DNA of 64,000 nt from Bacteroidota bacterium. Lineage in GTDB: Bacteria > Bacteroidota > Bacteroidia > AKYH767-A > OLB10. Position 1 is the first letter of the stretch. Every line of letters begins with the position of its first letter. Location: NCBI GenBank assembly GCA_016699635.1, contig CP064983.1:682001-746000 (forward strand), in the 5' to 3' direction. Below, piece by piece: positions 35,181 to 45,199 of this stretch. The notes under the pieces were generated by a model. The model ran no database searches and had not been told where the DNA came from. It saw only the letters and a program-made list of their open reading frames with translations. Position numbers and translations under genes: made by a program.

Positions 35181-38100
35181 CTACTGCGACAGTGTAAATC
35201 TTATTGTAATACCAAATGCAGTATTCGCATTGGGGTAAGATGTTGACACCACAGGTGTATTGATAGTCTTCTCGAAGAACAATCTTAAATTAAGTCGTTC
35301 ACTTACCGTATAATCAGAAGCAAGCTTAATAGAGATGATGGTTAAACCTGCTGTTGGCTGATTGGTACCTTCAACCAATTTTCTGAGAATGGTAGTGTTC
35401 TTACGAACTGAGAAATCTAATGTTGTATTCAGATCGTTTGATCTGCGTGAGTTAACACTCTTAAACAGTCCGAAAGGAAACTTAAAGTTTGGAATTCGAT
35501 AGCCTGCTCCAAATGTAAACTCACGTCCTTTAACTTCTGTTACCTGAATACCTGCAAGTGTTAATGATATATTTCTATCACGCTTGTACTCGAAACGTGT
35601 GGTGAAATTTCCACCGGAAGAACGTCCGCCACGCTCTGTTGCCGACTTACTTCCTGATGATTTATCATTTCTGTTTTTCCAGGTGATGTCTATTCCGATT
35701 AAAGGACTAAACTGTTCACTCAAACTCACCTGCCCTATCTGTCTCTTAGGAATAAAATCCATGTTGATGTCGCGCGCATTACCACCGGGAACATAAGAAA
35801 CATCAGTAGTAAAGCTGTTTACATTGTAAGTAGAACGATAACCATGATTAAGGTTTACACTCTGGAATAGATTTTTTACAAATGCAATTTTGGTAAGTCC
35901 GTCATAGCGCACTGTCCAGTTAGGTAGTGGTACCGATGGAAACAAATCGAGCGACATGCGTGAGGCACTCTTCTTAGAATAAGCTGAAAGGAATGAAAGT
36001 ATCACTACCTCTTGTGATGTTCCACTGTAGCCATCTCTGTAGCCATCAGCGCCAACACCTGATGAGTTTGGATTTTCATTGCCCAATCTTTCAGAAAGTA
36101 TTCTTCTGTTTTCTGCAAACCGCTCAAAGATGGTTGATGAATAATCTTTTCTGTCTTTAGTGAATGATGTTCCCCACATCAGATTGCTGATACTGAAATT
36201 ACCGGTTTCTACTCTTGCCAATGTTTCATAATAACGACCGTTAGCACGCGGACTGTTGTAGGCTCTGTAATTTTCTGTCGTACTTAAAGAGTAATTGCGG
36301 TTAAAATTTACATCAATATTAAATCCTGTAAAAGGCTCAAGAGAAGCTCTTCCTGTGATGTTTTGTGTGTAGGTAGAAGTAAACTGACTGTTGAAAGTTG
36401 AGTCTGTTGTAAGCCATCCATTCTTGGCCGCACGTTCTCTGATGTCCTGATTCTGACTACCAAAAGTAAATGCAAATCCCGGTGCACTGGTGCCATCCCA
36501 ATTCTGACCTAACCATTCACTCTGTCTGTTAAAGCCGGGCAACAACAATCCATTGGTTTCATTCCAGTTAAACGAAACATTCTTTAAACTGAAAATAACT
36601 TTTGCCAATGCTTTTATAGCAGGATTTATTTCCTGTTCTTTTTTCTTCTCCGGTGGTTTAACACTCTTTGTCTTTAAACTGTCTTTCGCAGCATCCGGTG
36701 CTTTAGCATCAACCTTTGGCTCTTTCTTAGCAGATGTTTTTGGCTTTGGTGGTGCTGTCAACTTTTTATACAGTTTCCACTTATTGTATAAAGAAGTCAT
36801 GTTAAAGCTGTTGTTAACCTGAATAGAATTTGAGTTTTGAATAGTGTTGCCTAAGGCAGGGTTTGTATAGTACCTTCCATTGTCTGTGTTTACTATTAAA
36901 GGTGATGCTGTCCAGTGATAAGTAGTGCTGTAGCGCGTATTAATGCTTATCCAATCTGTTATCGGCAACTTATTTAATGGAAGATTATACGATAAAGATG
37001 CATTGTGCATGTAATCTGTATTACGTCCTAAGTTGAAAAAGTTTTTTCTTACAGAATCGCGTTTTTCTTCTGAGTTTAAAGCACCATCAGGCTCGTCAAC
37101 CTTGCTTTGATTGTTGGCATTAAACTCAAACTTCAATGCGCGGGTGATGTCCCAACTTGTTCCATACTGACGGTTCATTGTAAAACGCTTATCATACAAC
37201 ACAGGAATAGAATTATCAGAAACACCCTGATTCAATACAGCATTTACATCACGCACTTTAAGTTCGCCATAGTGTCTGTTTACATCCCATCGGAAATTAA
37301 AGGTTGATGGCATGTAGTTGAAATTAAAATCTTTAATAGGACGTAGGTACTTCGACTTAGCCTTCATTTTACTGAAAGGCGTAATCGGTTTTGGGTTTGT
37401 ATTAAAATTATAACCTATTGCACCAAGGTAGTCTTTCTGAATATCATATTCCGTATTGATATTTCTCCGATAAACTTCAGTATATCCATAAGTAAAATTA
37501 AAGTTCTCTATGTCATAAATTCTTGACTTAGATGCATTCTTCCCTGTCTTATTTTTCTTGACATTGGTAAAGTTCAAACTCTTTCTTCGAGTATAATCCT
37601 GCGAAAAACGTTTTCTGTTTTGTTTGCGTTTTGAATCGTCAATGTTGCTGATTGAACGGCTGAATTCAATATCAGGATCAAGAGGATCATATTGCGGATT
37701 GCTGAATACTTCACCATAACCAAAATACATTGGCACTGTAAGACCTGTACTTGATGGAAAAAACTTACCCAACTCAAGTGATGTGGCTACATCATAGTTT
37801 GTCACATCTTCTTTGCTACGCTCACCAACTTTACTTTCTAAACTTCCGAATCCATGAGTTGAATAGCCACCGGAAACAGAAACATTACCCAAATCGGCAA
37901 GCTTCACCTGCGCACGACCTATAGTTGCCCATCCGCCTTTATCATTAAAGTCGGACATGCGGAATTCGTTGAACCATACTTCTGCACACTTCGCCAATCC
38001 GTCATCCGGTGGTCGTGGCGGGAATGCAGGATTCTCACCACTTGGGTTCCACAATCCAAGCATCATAACTTTCACTTCGCTCAATGTAGGATTACCTTTA

Positions 38101-39974
38101 ATGAAAATTACATTGTTGCCATCAAGCTTAGAATATTCATCTGTAAATGCAACACCTGCATTATTACGCTCCAGCTTAGCATCGGTCAGTTTATCCAAAT
38201 CAATATCAAAATCATTCTCTTTAGGCCAAATTACTGTAGGATCTGTACTTCCAAAAGGAGTCATTTTTAATGGAATGCGGTAGTCGTAGTAGTTATCTGT
38301 AAAGTCAGAGCCTAAACGAACAACTGCGTAAAGCTCACCATCGTTGGTTGGATTGGCAGGTGGTAGAAACGATTCGGCATGGATAACCATTTTTACATGT
38401 TTGTAATTACGCATGTCGAGTGTTGTGTTTTTATAACACACCTTCATATCACCATCAGCAAGTTCGCACACTTTAAACGAAAGCGACTGCTCGTTAAGTT
38501 GGCGTTGATTGGTTGAGGTAACATCAATTTCACGCTCAAAGTCCGGAGGCAAAACATAATTAATCGGCTCGCGGTTGCTGTTCTCTTCGAGTGAAACAGC
38601 ACCTACATCAAAAACAGCAGGCTGACTAAGAATACCTGTAAGCTTATAATCATACTTCCTCCATTCACCTCTCAGGAATTCAAATTTTGCAAGGCGCAGC
38701 ACCTTGGGTCCGTTAAATCCTTTTGCAAAAACACGGATAAATTTTACGGACTTCAGATCTGAGATTTGACCAATGCGCTCACGACTTGGATCGTTCACCG
38801 GAATTTTTATCAGATACCATGTGATGGTCTTACCTGATGCATCAGGAAGATTTAATGCAGCTACATTCTCCAGCACATCTGTTACATAGTTTTGTCCTAC
38901 TACCAATTTTGAAGGATCTATATCAACTTTATATTGAAAATAATTTTCGTCAACTTCCATACCGTTAATACGGTTTGCATCTTCTGCATCTGGAGTTTGT
39001 GTACTTGATGGCACAAATGTTCCACTGCCTGCAACCGGTGAATTGTTTTCTGTCCCGTTGAAGTTTTTATAACGCTGCAATATTCCATCGGCATTGGTAT
39101 AAGCATCACCTCTGAAATATCTGAAATCATCTGACGAAGGGTCTTCATGAATGGCATCCTTTGCAGTTTGATTCGTTACGTTGGCGTCAATGTAATCGAG
39201 GAAGTTTGTGAGGAAATGTAGTTTCTCATCATCATTACCCAAACCATCTAAACCAACATCCTGTTGTTTACGTGTACTTTCATCTCTGTCAAAAGCGTAA
39301 AGTACATTCTGTGCAACAGGTGTGCGGCCCCATGCATTCTGACGATATGCTGCCGGTGTTGCTGTTGTTGGAAGACCATTCTCATAACTTTCATATCCAT
39401 CACGCAACACATCTTCAGAGATATCACCCAAGTTGAAATAAAGCGTTCCTGTATTTGACATACTGGAATCAGGTGCATCGCCATTAAAAGGATCCATCAA
39501 CCAAAACTGTATGTACTGAATGTTTGACTCTTCAAAGTTGCTCGTTTCTACTTTTCGCATAAAACCACCCCAACGTGATGTTGGGTCAACCAACTTTCCG
39601 TTAGCATCAATACCTGCAGATAAACCTGCACGTGCAGATGTTTCATAATTGTAAGGTCCACGCTCATCAGGATAAAAAGAAATATCGAATGTATTCATGT
39701 AAGGAACAATACCATTGCTGTATTGTCGCTTGGGGAATAATTCCTTTTCACTAATTTGTCTTACATTATGATTACTTCTTTCTGCAGCAGATAATGACAC
39801 CGTACTGTTGCTTCTGTAAAAAGCAGTCGGGTCAATATTGTACCAAGCCATTTTAGCACGATTGTAGCCATAACCTAATGTGTCGTTTGTGGCACTCACA
39901 TAGTCAAATTCAGGAAACAGTGCAGGCTGAAAACGTGGCACAGAAGCTAAGAACCACTGACCTGCTATATTCAA
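35181..39974 (-). CDS. sprA: SprA (Sov) T9SS outer-membrane translocon, C-terminal fragment
   Basis: 1597 codons comprising about two thirds of SprA. It continues NIAGQWFLASVPRFQPALF, the PTAFYR region, and long stretches of barrel strands to the last strand GITIRFTLSQ. SprA forms a very large 36-strand barrel through which T9SS clients leave the cell. It is in the same frame as the N-terminal fragment at 40047-42512, and the intervening 72 bp (HSKAIGKKGNAYIDAFEGTQSTIPL) are open, so the only interruption is one TAG at 40047-40049. A Pro/Lys-rich insertion (around PPKPKTSAKKEPK) sits in mid-barrel. Confidence 0.92.
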   Translation of the reverse strand: MNIAGQWFLASVPRFQPALFPEFDYVSATNDTLGYGYNRAKMAWYNIDPTAFYRSNSTVSLSAAERSNHNVRQISEKELFPKRQYSNGIVPYMNTFDISFYPDERGPYNYETSARAGLSAGIDANGKLVDPTSRWGGFMRKVETSNFEESNIQYIQFWLMDPFNGDAPDSSMSNTGTLYFNLGDISEDVLRDGYESYENGLPTTATPAAYRQNAWGRTPVAQNVLYAFDRDESTRKQQDVGLDGLGNDDEKLHFLTNFLDYIDANVTNQTAKDAIHEDPSSDDFRYFRGDAYTNADGILQRYKNFNGTENNSPVAGSGTFVPSSTQTPDAEDANRINGMEVDENYFQYKVDIDPSKLVVGQNYVTDVLENVAALNLPDASGKTITWYLIKIPVNDPSRERIGQISDLKSVKFIRVFAKGFNGPKVLRLAKFEFLRGEWRKYDYKLTGILSQPAVFDVGAVSLEENSNREPINYVLPPDFEREIDVTSTNQRQLNEQSLSFKVCELADGDMKVCYKNTTLDMRNYKHVKMVIHAESFLPPANPTNDGELYAVVRLGSDFTDNYYDYRIPLKMTPFGSTDPTVIWPKENDFDIDLDKLTDAKLERNNAGVAFTDEYSKLDGNNVIFIKGNPTLSEVKVMMLGLWNPSGENPAFPPRPPDDGLAKCAEVWFNEFRMSDFNDKGGWATIGRAQVKLADLGNVSVSGGYSTHGFGSLESKVGERSKEDVTNYDVATSLELGKFFPSSTGLTVPMYFGYGEVFSNPQYDPLDPDIEFSRSISNIDDSKRKQNRKRFSQDYTRRKSLNFTNVKKNKTGKNASKSRIYDIENFNFTYGYTEVYRRNINTEYDIQKDYLGAIGYNFNTNPKPITPFSKMKAKSKYLRPIKDFNFNYMPSTFNFRWDVNRHYGELKVRDVNAVLNQGVSDNSIPVLYDKRFTMNRQYGTSWDITRALKFEFNANNQSKVDEPDGALNSEEKRDSVRKNFFNLGRNTDYMHNASLSYNLPLNKLPITDWISINTRYSTTYHWTASPLIVNTDNGRYYTNPALGNTIQNSNSIQVNNSFNMTSLYNKWKLYKKLTAPPKPKTSAKKEPKVDAKAPDAAKDSLKTKSVKPPEKKKEQEINPAIKALAKVIFSLKNVSFNWNETNGLLLPGFNRQSEWLGQNWDGTSAPGFAFTFGSQNQDIRERAAKNGWLTTDSTFNSQFTSTYTQNITGRASLEPFTGFNIDVNFNRNYSLSTTENYRAYNSPRANGRYYETLARVETGNFSISNLMWGTSFTKDRKDYSSTIFERFAENRRILSERLGNENPNSSGVGADGYRDGYSGTSQEVVILSFLSAYSKKSASRMSLDLFPSVPLPNWTVRYDGLTKIAFVKNLFQSVNLNHGYRSTYNVNSFTTDVSYVPGGNARDINMDFIPKRQIGQVSLSEQFSPLIGIDITWKNRNDKSSGSKSATERGGRSSGGNFTTRFEYKRDRNISLTLAGIQVTEVKGREFTFGAGYRIPNFKFPFGLFKSVNSRRSNDLNTTLDFSVRKNTTILRKLVEGTNQPTAGLTIISIKLASDYTVSERLNLRLFFEKTINTPVVSTSYPNANTAFGITIRFTLSQ

Positions 39975-40046
39975 CGGAATGGTACTCTGTGTTCCTTCAA
40001 AGGCATCAATATAAGCATTACCTTTTTTACCAATTGCTTTACTATG

Positions 40047-42512
40047 CTAGGGAAGTAAATAAGCAAATTCTCCGTTCAATGAAACTGAAGACTCTTCCTT
40101 AGTATTAATCAATGGAATTTTATCAACCAACTTAGTGATGAATCGTGAGCGTGTACGATAAGTTCCATCCAAACCGAATATTGAATTCGAGATAGGTTCA
40201 TCACCAATGTTAACTTTTCGTGTAATAGGTCTTTCGTTGAGGTGCATAAAGGTACCACCAACAGCAAAATCTTTACTGAACTTGTAATCAAACCGTGCAC
40301 CCATCAATGTTTTTGACTGAACAGAAAACAAGGAATTACTCTCTAAAGAAACTTTTATTGGTGTTGCAGAATTCAGCACCGAAGTATTGATGATTTTTAC
40401 ACGACCTAGATTATAGTCAACCGTATAATCCTGATTCTCGACCAATTCTGTTCCACCGGCAGTAACTTTAACAGAGCCTTGCGGAATGTTTATGGCATTG
40501 AGCGAAATTTCAGATCCTGAAGAGCTCTGATATGAGCCTTTAAGTTTAAATTTATTTTTACCTTGTGCTAATGCAATTGTTTTTGTTGAATCGTAAAGCT
40601 CTTTAAACACATACTTTGCTGCCGTTGTAGAATTTGAAAATTTTGATTCCAGGTATCGTCCAAATGGTTCTACAGCGGGCAGAATAATTCTTCCGTTAGC
40701 ACTGTTTACCGTTATTCCTTCCACATAATCAAAAATACCGTCACCGGATTGTGTAGCATCACCGGTAGAGTTCAGGTTATCGGCATTAAGCACTCTGATA
40801 AGGCTTTTATTGGCAATGTTGGGCTCGTTAGGCTCAGGCAACTGACGCACATAACTTCCTGCAGTATTGTCGAAATAAAGAACATCTAATCTGAATTTTT
40901 CGCTTGAAATCTGAAAAGCATTCAGGTTATAAACGTTTTTCATCATCAGTTTCCATGATGGAAGTGTGGTGTTGAAGTTTCTTCCTCTGATAAGTTTTAC
41001 AATAAGTGGTTGCGATGGGTCAATACCCGAGGTAGTAAGTTCACCTACTCTGTAAACTTTACCGTTAACGGTATATTCAAATGCAACGGCTAATGCCTGA
41101 TCATTTCTCAACTCGGAGTTGAGCGAAATAAATCCTAACTTTTCATTGTAGGTAAAATCTGTACTGCTTAATTTTTTTGCATTCGTGATTAACTCATAAT
41201 CCTGCTGTGGCGAAAAATTATAAACTGAAGATAATGGGTCGAGTACAGAAGATGCCGACTGAAAATTACGAATACCGCTATAAGTTGTTGTCAGTTTCTG
41301 ATACAGGTTGTTTGACAACTGATCTGATGGATAAACGGATGTGCCTTGCCCGACAAATGAAGAAGCATAAGCATTATACTCTCCTAAATCCTGCATGGCT
41401 ACAAGGTTTCTTGTCTGATCTTGTGAGTTGAAGTTTACCTGTGTAATCCAGACTTCTATCTTGGTGATGCTGATGGGTGAAACTATAGTAGGCAGTTTGC
41501 TTACTGCTTCATCATAATGCTCTCTGAAATATTGAGAAATATAAAAGTGCCTGTTGGCTTCGTACTGATCACCATCAATATCGAAATTAGTTACCTGGCC
41601 GCCACCGGGAGGTACATTGATGGTACTAGCCTGACCTTTTTGCTGAGAGAAAATTGTTGTAACACCAAGTCTTCCGAACTGCAACTGTGTTTTTATACCG
41701 AACAAACTCTGGCTGCCTTTGATTAATGTTCCTGTTAGTGGTAAAGTAACATTACCTGCTTCTATTTTTCTGATAATCTCATCTTCGTAACCTGTGTATT
41801 CAAGTTTCATCTGATTTTCGAAATCGAAACTTGCTTCTGTGTTGTAGTTAACACTGAGTTTCATTTTTTCTCCGATGTTTCCGATTACATTCATTTGAAT
41901 TTTCTCGTTAAAATCGAAAGAAGTAAGGCGTCTTTGTTTTTCGGGTATCTGCGGATTGTCGGTGCGGTTTATGTTAACACCAAAAGTCAACTCTGCAGAA
42001 CCTTGCGGACGGATGTCAATGGTGTTGCCACCAAATATTCTGTCGAATGTTTCGCCTGCAACATAAATTTTAGGGATTAATGGTTTGCGGGTAATGGCAT
42101 CTTCACCTTCGGCACGTTCTTTCCAATATTGCTGTGTTGACTTGCGAAACTGATCTTCTTTAAACTCTTCGAACGTCATGTAGGAAGGGTTGCGGAAAAA
42201 GTCTTTACCTATTTTTTCGCTGATGTCGTACTCTCTGGTTTCAGGATTGTATTCAACTGAGGTGTTAACATTGGAAGGCGTAGTTCCGTAAAGCGGACTA
42301 TGGTCGTAAGGGTTGGAATATGGATCGGTTATCCTGTCGTTAAAAGGATAAGGAAGATTAACAGGTGTGTCAACAGGCAGTGGTATGGTGCGGGTTCCTG
42401 TAAGGTCTGAATAGTCTGAAAAAGAAGATGGGCTGCCTCCGCCATTGACATACATCAACGGAAATGCAAACAAACTTAATACTGAATAGCGAAGCAATTT
42501 TAGTCCTTGCAA
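40047..42512 (-). CDS. sprA: SprA (Sov) T9SS outer-membrane translocon, N-terminal fragment
   Basis: 821 codons with the SprA N-terminus: DYDISEKIGKDFFRNP-like segment, FEEFKEDQFRKSTQQYWKER, ETFDRIFGGNTIDIRPQGSAEL and GIKTQLQFGRLGVTTIFSQQ. It ends EFAYLLP-stop. Homologues as I recall them have a Gly at the stop position (YLxPG), and coding sequence resumes at once in the same frame, so the TAG is a point change or paired indel and not the protein end. The start is uncertain: TTG at 42512 is used here, with a signal-peptide-like RYSVLSLFAFPLM following. ruvA is directly upstream. Total about 2440 residues, matching known SprA. Confidence 0.92.
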   Translation of the reverse strand: MQGLKLLRYSVLSLFAFPLMYVNGGGSPSSFSDYSDLTGTRTIPLPVDTPVNLPYPFNDRITDPYSNPYDHSPLYGTTPSNVNTSVEYNPETREYDISEKIGKDFFRNPSYMTFEEFKEDQFRKSTQQYWKERAEGEDAITRKPLIPKIYVAGETFDRIFGGNTIDIRPQGSAELTFGVNINRTDNPQIPEKQRRLTSFDFNEKIQMNVIGNIGEKMKLSVNYNTEASFDFENQMKLEYTGYEDEIIRKIEAGNVTLPLTGTLIKGSQSLFGIKTQLQFGRLGVTTIFSQQKGQASTINVPPGGGQVTNFDIDGDQYEANRHFYISQYFREHYDEAVSKLPTIVSPISITKIEVWITQVNFNSQDQTRNLVAMQDLGEYNAYASSFVGQGTSVYPSDQLSNNLYQKLTTTYSGIRNFQSASSVLDPLSSVYNFSPQQDYELITNAKKLSSTDFTYNEKLGFISLNSELRNDQALAVAFEYTVNGKVYRVGELTTSGIDPSQPLIVKLIRGRNFNTTLPSWKLMMKNVYNLNAFQISSEKFRLDVLYFDNTAGSYVRQLPEPNEPNIANKSLIRVLNADNLNSTGDATQSGDGIFDYVEGITVNSANGRIILPAVEPFGRYLESKFSNSTTAAKYVFKELYDSTKTIALAQGKNKFKLKGSYQSSSGSEISLNAINIPQGSVKVTAGGTELVENQDYTVDYNLGRVKIINTSVLNSATPIKVSLESNSLFSVQSKTLMGARFDYKFSKDFAVGGTFMHLNERPITRKVNIGDEPISNSIFGLDGTYRTRSRFITKLVDKIPLINTKEESSVSLNGEFAYLLP

Positions 42513-42612
42513 AATATCTGATATTTGGGGGTCCTACAAATGAGTGTTAAAAAATTTTCCGGCTAAAAATAAAACAAAAAATCAAACGGTTTAAAGGTAA
42601 AAATCAACAGTT

Positions 42613-42672
42613 ACGGACACTTTTTTTTCAACTTCATTTTTGTTAAAATGAAGCACTTTTTTGAACGTCCGT
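42613..42672 (-). other. Nested hairpin between ruvA and sprA
   Basis: Outer stem ACGGAC / GTCCGT (42613-42618 with 42667-42672) encloses a perfect 8-bp inner stem TTCATTTT / AAAATGAA (42633-42640 with 42645-42652, 4-nt loop), with T-rich (on this strand A-rich) flanks. It begins 3 bp after the ruvA stop. It could be a terminator, an attenuator, or a processing site between ruvA and sprA. Confidence 0.5.
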
Positions 42673-42674
42673 AT

Positions 42675-43256
42675 TTATAAATTTTTTAAAGCCTCTCTCA
42701 GTAAAACCTCAACAGACTGAACCTCACCACTACCGGCCAGCACTTTATTCAGTTCTTTTTCGGCCACATTACGGTTAAACCCAAGAGTAAGCAAAGCACT
42801 TAACGCCTCTTCCTTAATAGTATTGCCTTGTGTTAATAAAACCGGTGCAGTGGTGCCGGCCTTTCCCAACTTGTCTTTAAGGTCTATGACTATGCGTTGC
42901 GCTGTTTTGTCGCCTATGCCTTTAATTTTTTTGATTACAGCCACATTGCCTGTCGTAATGGCACTTTGCAATTCGAAGTACTGAGCGATGAAAGCATAAC
43001 TCTTGCAGTGCCGTACAACACCCGATACTGAAATAAGATGACGGAAAAGCTGCCTTTCGTCTTCATCAACAAAACCAAAAAGCAGATGTGCATCTTCTTT
43101 AATAGATAGATGAGTATAAACTTTGGCACTCTGTGCATCTTTAAGTTTTGAATAGGTTTGTAGTGAAACCTGAAGCTGATACCCTACTCCATTGGCTTCT
43201 ACAACAAGGTAGGTGGCAGTTGCATGGGTTATTTTTCCTGAAATATAATCGTACAT
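42675..43256 (-). CDS. ruvA: Holliday junction helicase subunit RuvA (internally scrambled)
   Basis: 193 residues: N-terminal OB domain (MYDYISGKIT, LVVEANGVGYQLQVS), HhH domain (KKIKGIGDKTAQRIVIDLKDKL) and C-terminal domain III. RuvA tetramers bind Holliday junctions and load RuvB. Residues about 81-94 (VRHCKSYAFIAQYF) do not fit RuvA; the alternative frame reads GTARVMLSSLSTS, the expected first HhH motif. Loss of two bases near 43013 and one near 42975 restores it, so the defect is probably sequencing error. Placed directly upstream of sprA, an arrangement I recall from other Bacteroidota. Confidence 0.9.
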   Translation of the reverse strand: MYDYISGKITHATATYLVVEANGVGYQLQVSLQTYSKLKDAQSAKVYTHLSIKEDAHLLFGFVDEDERQLFRHLISVSGVVRHCKSYAFIAQYFELQSAITTGNVAVIKKIKGIGDKTAQRIVIDLKDKLGKAGTTAPVLLTQGNTIKEEALSALLTLGFNRNVAEKELNKVLAGSGEVQSVEVLLREALKNL

Positions 43257-43636
43257 CTTTTTTAAAAATTTTTTCTGCTGCTATAAAAATGCGACCTCAA
43301 ACTTACGGAAAGTTGGTGAGCTTCTGAGTTGGAGATCAGCCACGGCTGACAGGTTTGCTGAGTTGATGAGTTGGAAGAATTTATTATTAGATAATTAAAA
43401 AAATTTGAAAATTTTGTATGTTATATGGTTTGATATTTTCTCAGAGTTTCCAAATACAAAATAGTAGAGGTACTATGTGGACTAAGAAATTAAATATCAC
43501 TTTTAAATCAAACTGTAAGGGGCTACACATCATGTCAGGTGAAATATTGATTTTAACGCTTCTCAACTACTGCAATTAAAATTTCAATCACTAATATTTA
43601 CAGGGGAATCTTTCTGTTATCAGCCGTCTCTCTCTC
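43257..43636. other. Intergenic region between ruvA and the Kelch gene
   Basis: 380 bp without a gene. It contains the palindrome TCAGCCACGGCTGA (43336-43349), near-repeated GAGTTG/GATGAG words around it, a long AT-rich stretch, and a CT-dinucleotide run just before the Kelch gene stop (about 43625-43640). No RNA gene recognised. Confidence 0.5.
43336..43349. repeat. Palindromic repeat, copy 1
   Basis: TCAGCCACGGCTGA is a 6+2+6 bp palindrome. The core AGCCACGGCTGA recurs at 45070-45081, on the other side of the Kelch-repeat gene. Confidence 0.6.
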
Positions 43637-44674
43637 TCAATCCTTCACAACTTTTCCTTTCTTGAACGAACCATTTTTGTCGCGCACTTCGTAAATATAA
43701 ATTCCTTTTGCAAGTCCTTCAGTATTTAATGAAATCGAGTTTGTAAATTTCTGCTGCAATAATTTCTTTGAAGAAACATCATATAGAATAATTTCCTTTT
43801 GCACCTTGTCATTAGAACTAATATTCAATTCATTATTAATTGGATTTGGGAAAACAAACATTGATTTATTAAAATTATTTTCTTCTTTAATATTTGTTGC
43901 ACATAAACTGTCAGGCGTATATTCATAGAAATCATTTTGAAAAAGTCCATTTGCCCCCAATCCAATATATCCCTTGTCTCCAATTGAAAAAAAAGCTGCC
44001 ATATATCTATTTAAACCTGGAAAATTTGCTTTTGAGACCCATGTGTTGCTAACAGAGTTATATTGCCATAAATCATTTAATACGATTCCATTGTCCAACC
44101 CAACTCCTAAATATCCCTTTCCACAAATTGAAAATGAAGAAGCATCACAACGTCCACCAGAAGGTAAATTAGATTTTTGGCTCCAACTATTTAAAGATTG
44201 ATTAAACTCCCATAAGTCAGAATAGAATACTGAACCTGTTGTATCAAAGCCACCAACTACATATCCTTTATTGCCAATAACAAACGAATTAGCACCTGCT
44301 CGATAATATCCTGTCATATTCGTTTTTTGCAACCATGTATCATTAATAGGATTATATTCCCAAAAATCATTGCTTATGGTGGTGATTGTGCTATAACCTG
44401 TTCCACAATAGCCAAAGTTGTTTATTGAAAAACCAATTGCAAGGTATCTATTCCCTCCTCCAAAATTTGCCTTTTGTGTCCATACATTTGCTGATGGATT
44501 ATACTCCCAGAAATCTTGCTTCAAAACGCCAAGAAAATCAAATCCGACTCCCACATATCCTTTGTTGCCAATAGCAAATCCAATAGCCGCATATCTTGGT
44601 GTGCCGCCAAAATTTGCTTTTTGTGTCCATGAATCAGTCGTTGGGTAATACTCCCATAAATCATTGTGAAACAC
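43637..44674 (-). CDS. Kelch-repeat T9SS-exported protein, main fragment
   Basis: 345 codons: six or so Kelch-like blades of about 48 residues (WEYYPTTDSWTQKANFGGTPRYAAIGFAIGNKGYVGVG pattern) forming a predicted beta-propeller, then a T9SS type A sorting domain (SMFVFPNPINNELNIS, ILYDVSSKKLLQQKF, AKGIYIYEVRD, KKGKVVKD). The GTG at 44674 is internal; the first blade and signal peptide are in a shifted frame at 44675-44837. Propellers of this type bind proteins or glycans, but no ligand can be assigned. It interrupts what I remember as the usual maeB-ruvA-sprA order. Confidence 0.82.
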   Translation of the reverse strand: MFHNDLWEYYPTTDSWTQKANFGGTPRYAAIGFAIGNKGYVGVGFDFLGVLKQDFWEYNPSANVWTQKANFGGGNRYLAIGFSINNFGYCGTGYSTITTISNDFWEYNPINDTWLQKTNMTGYYRAGANSFVIGNKGYVVGGFDTTGSVFYSDLWEFNQSLNSWSQKSNLPSGGRCDASSFSICGKGYLGVGLDNGIVLNDLWQYNSVSNTWVSKANFPGLNRYMAAFFSIGDKGYIGLGANGLFQNDFYEYTPDSLCATNIKEENNFNKSMFVFPNPINNELNISSNDKVQKEIILYDVSSKKLLQQKFTNSISLNTEGLAKGIYIYEVRDKNGSFKKGKVVKD

Positions 44675-44837
44675 AGAAAAAGCATCTCTTCCACCGCCAA
44701 CAAAGCCGCTGTTTCCAATGGAAAAAGAAAAAGGTGCTTCTCTTGCAATTCCAGGAAAATTTGCTTTTTTGTGTACAATAATCTGCCCTTAAATTTAGAA
44801 TGGATAATAGTAATAAAAGAGTCAAAAGATTCTTCAT
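44675..44837 (-). CDS. Kelch-repeat protein, signal peptide and first blade (frameshifted)
   Basis: The ATG at 44837 starts a signal peptide (MKNLLTLLLLLSILNL). After TQK the frame changes at a run of six A: with five it reads TQKANFPGIAREAPFSFSIGN, the first Kelch blade, running without a stop into the main fragment. The split is therefore a one-base homopolymer indel near 44770. Confidence 0.75.
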
Positions 44838-45069
44838 AGTTGTAATATTTGAATATATACTAACATTTGTTCTGTTTATTAAAAAGATTAAAAACGTCAG
44901 TCTGTCAAATGAATATCGTTAAAATAGCTATCTGAATTAAATCTATACATCAGTTCAAAAGTAACGAGCAAAGTAATCAGATTGTCGAGAATTAATACGT
45001 GAATAGAGAGAAGTGATGAAGTAATTTGATAATTATGAATGCAGAGTTCAGAATTCAGTATTATCAATT

Positions 45070-45081
45070 AGCCACGGCTGA
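45070..45081. repeat. Palindromic repeat, copy 2
   Basis: AGCCACGGCTGA, identical to 12 of the 14 bp at 43336-43349. The two copies bracket the Kelch-repeat gene at a distance of about 1.7 kb. Confidence 0.6.
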
Positions 45082-45199
45082 TATGGGTGAGAAATGTAAA
45101 ATGTAAAATAATAAATCTAAAATGTAAAAGTGAAAAGTGATGAGAGCAACTAATACACAGCAAGAAAATGTTTTACACATAAACAATTAGCCCTGATGA

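Noticed and set aside
34329..40049. TAG read as an amino acid (stop-codon recoding) in carA and sprA
   Set aside because: TAG is used as a normal stop (for example at the end of carA), and the carA TAG is explained by two cancelling indels that restore the family sequence.
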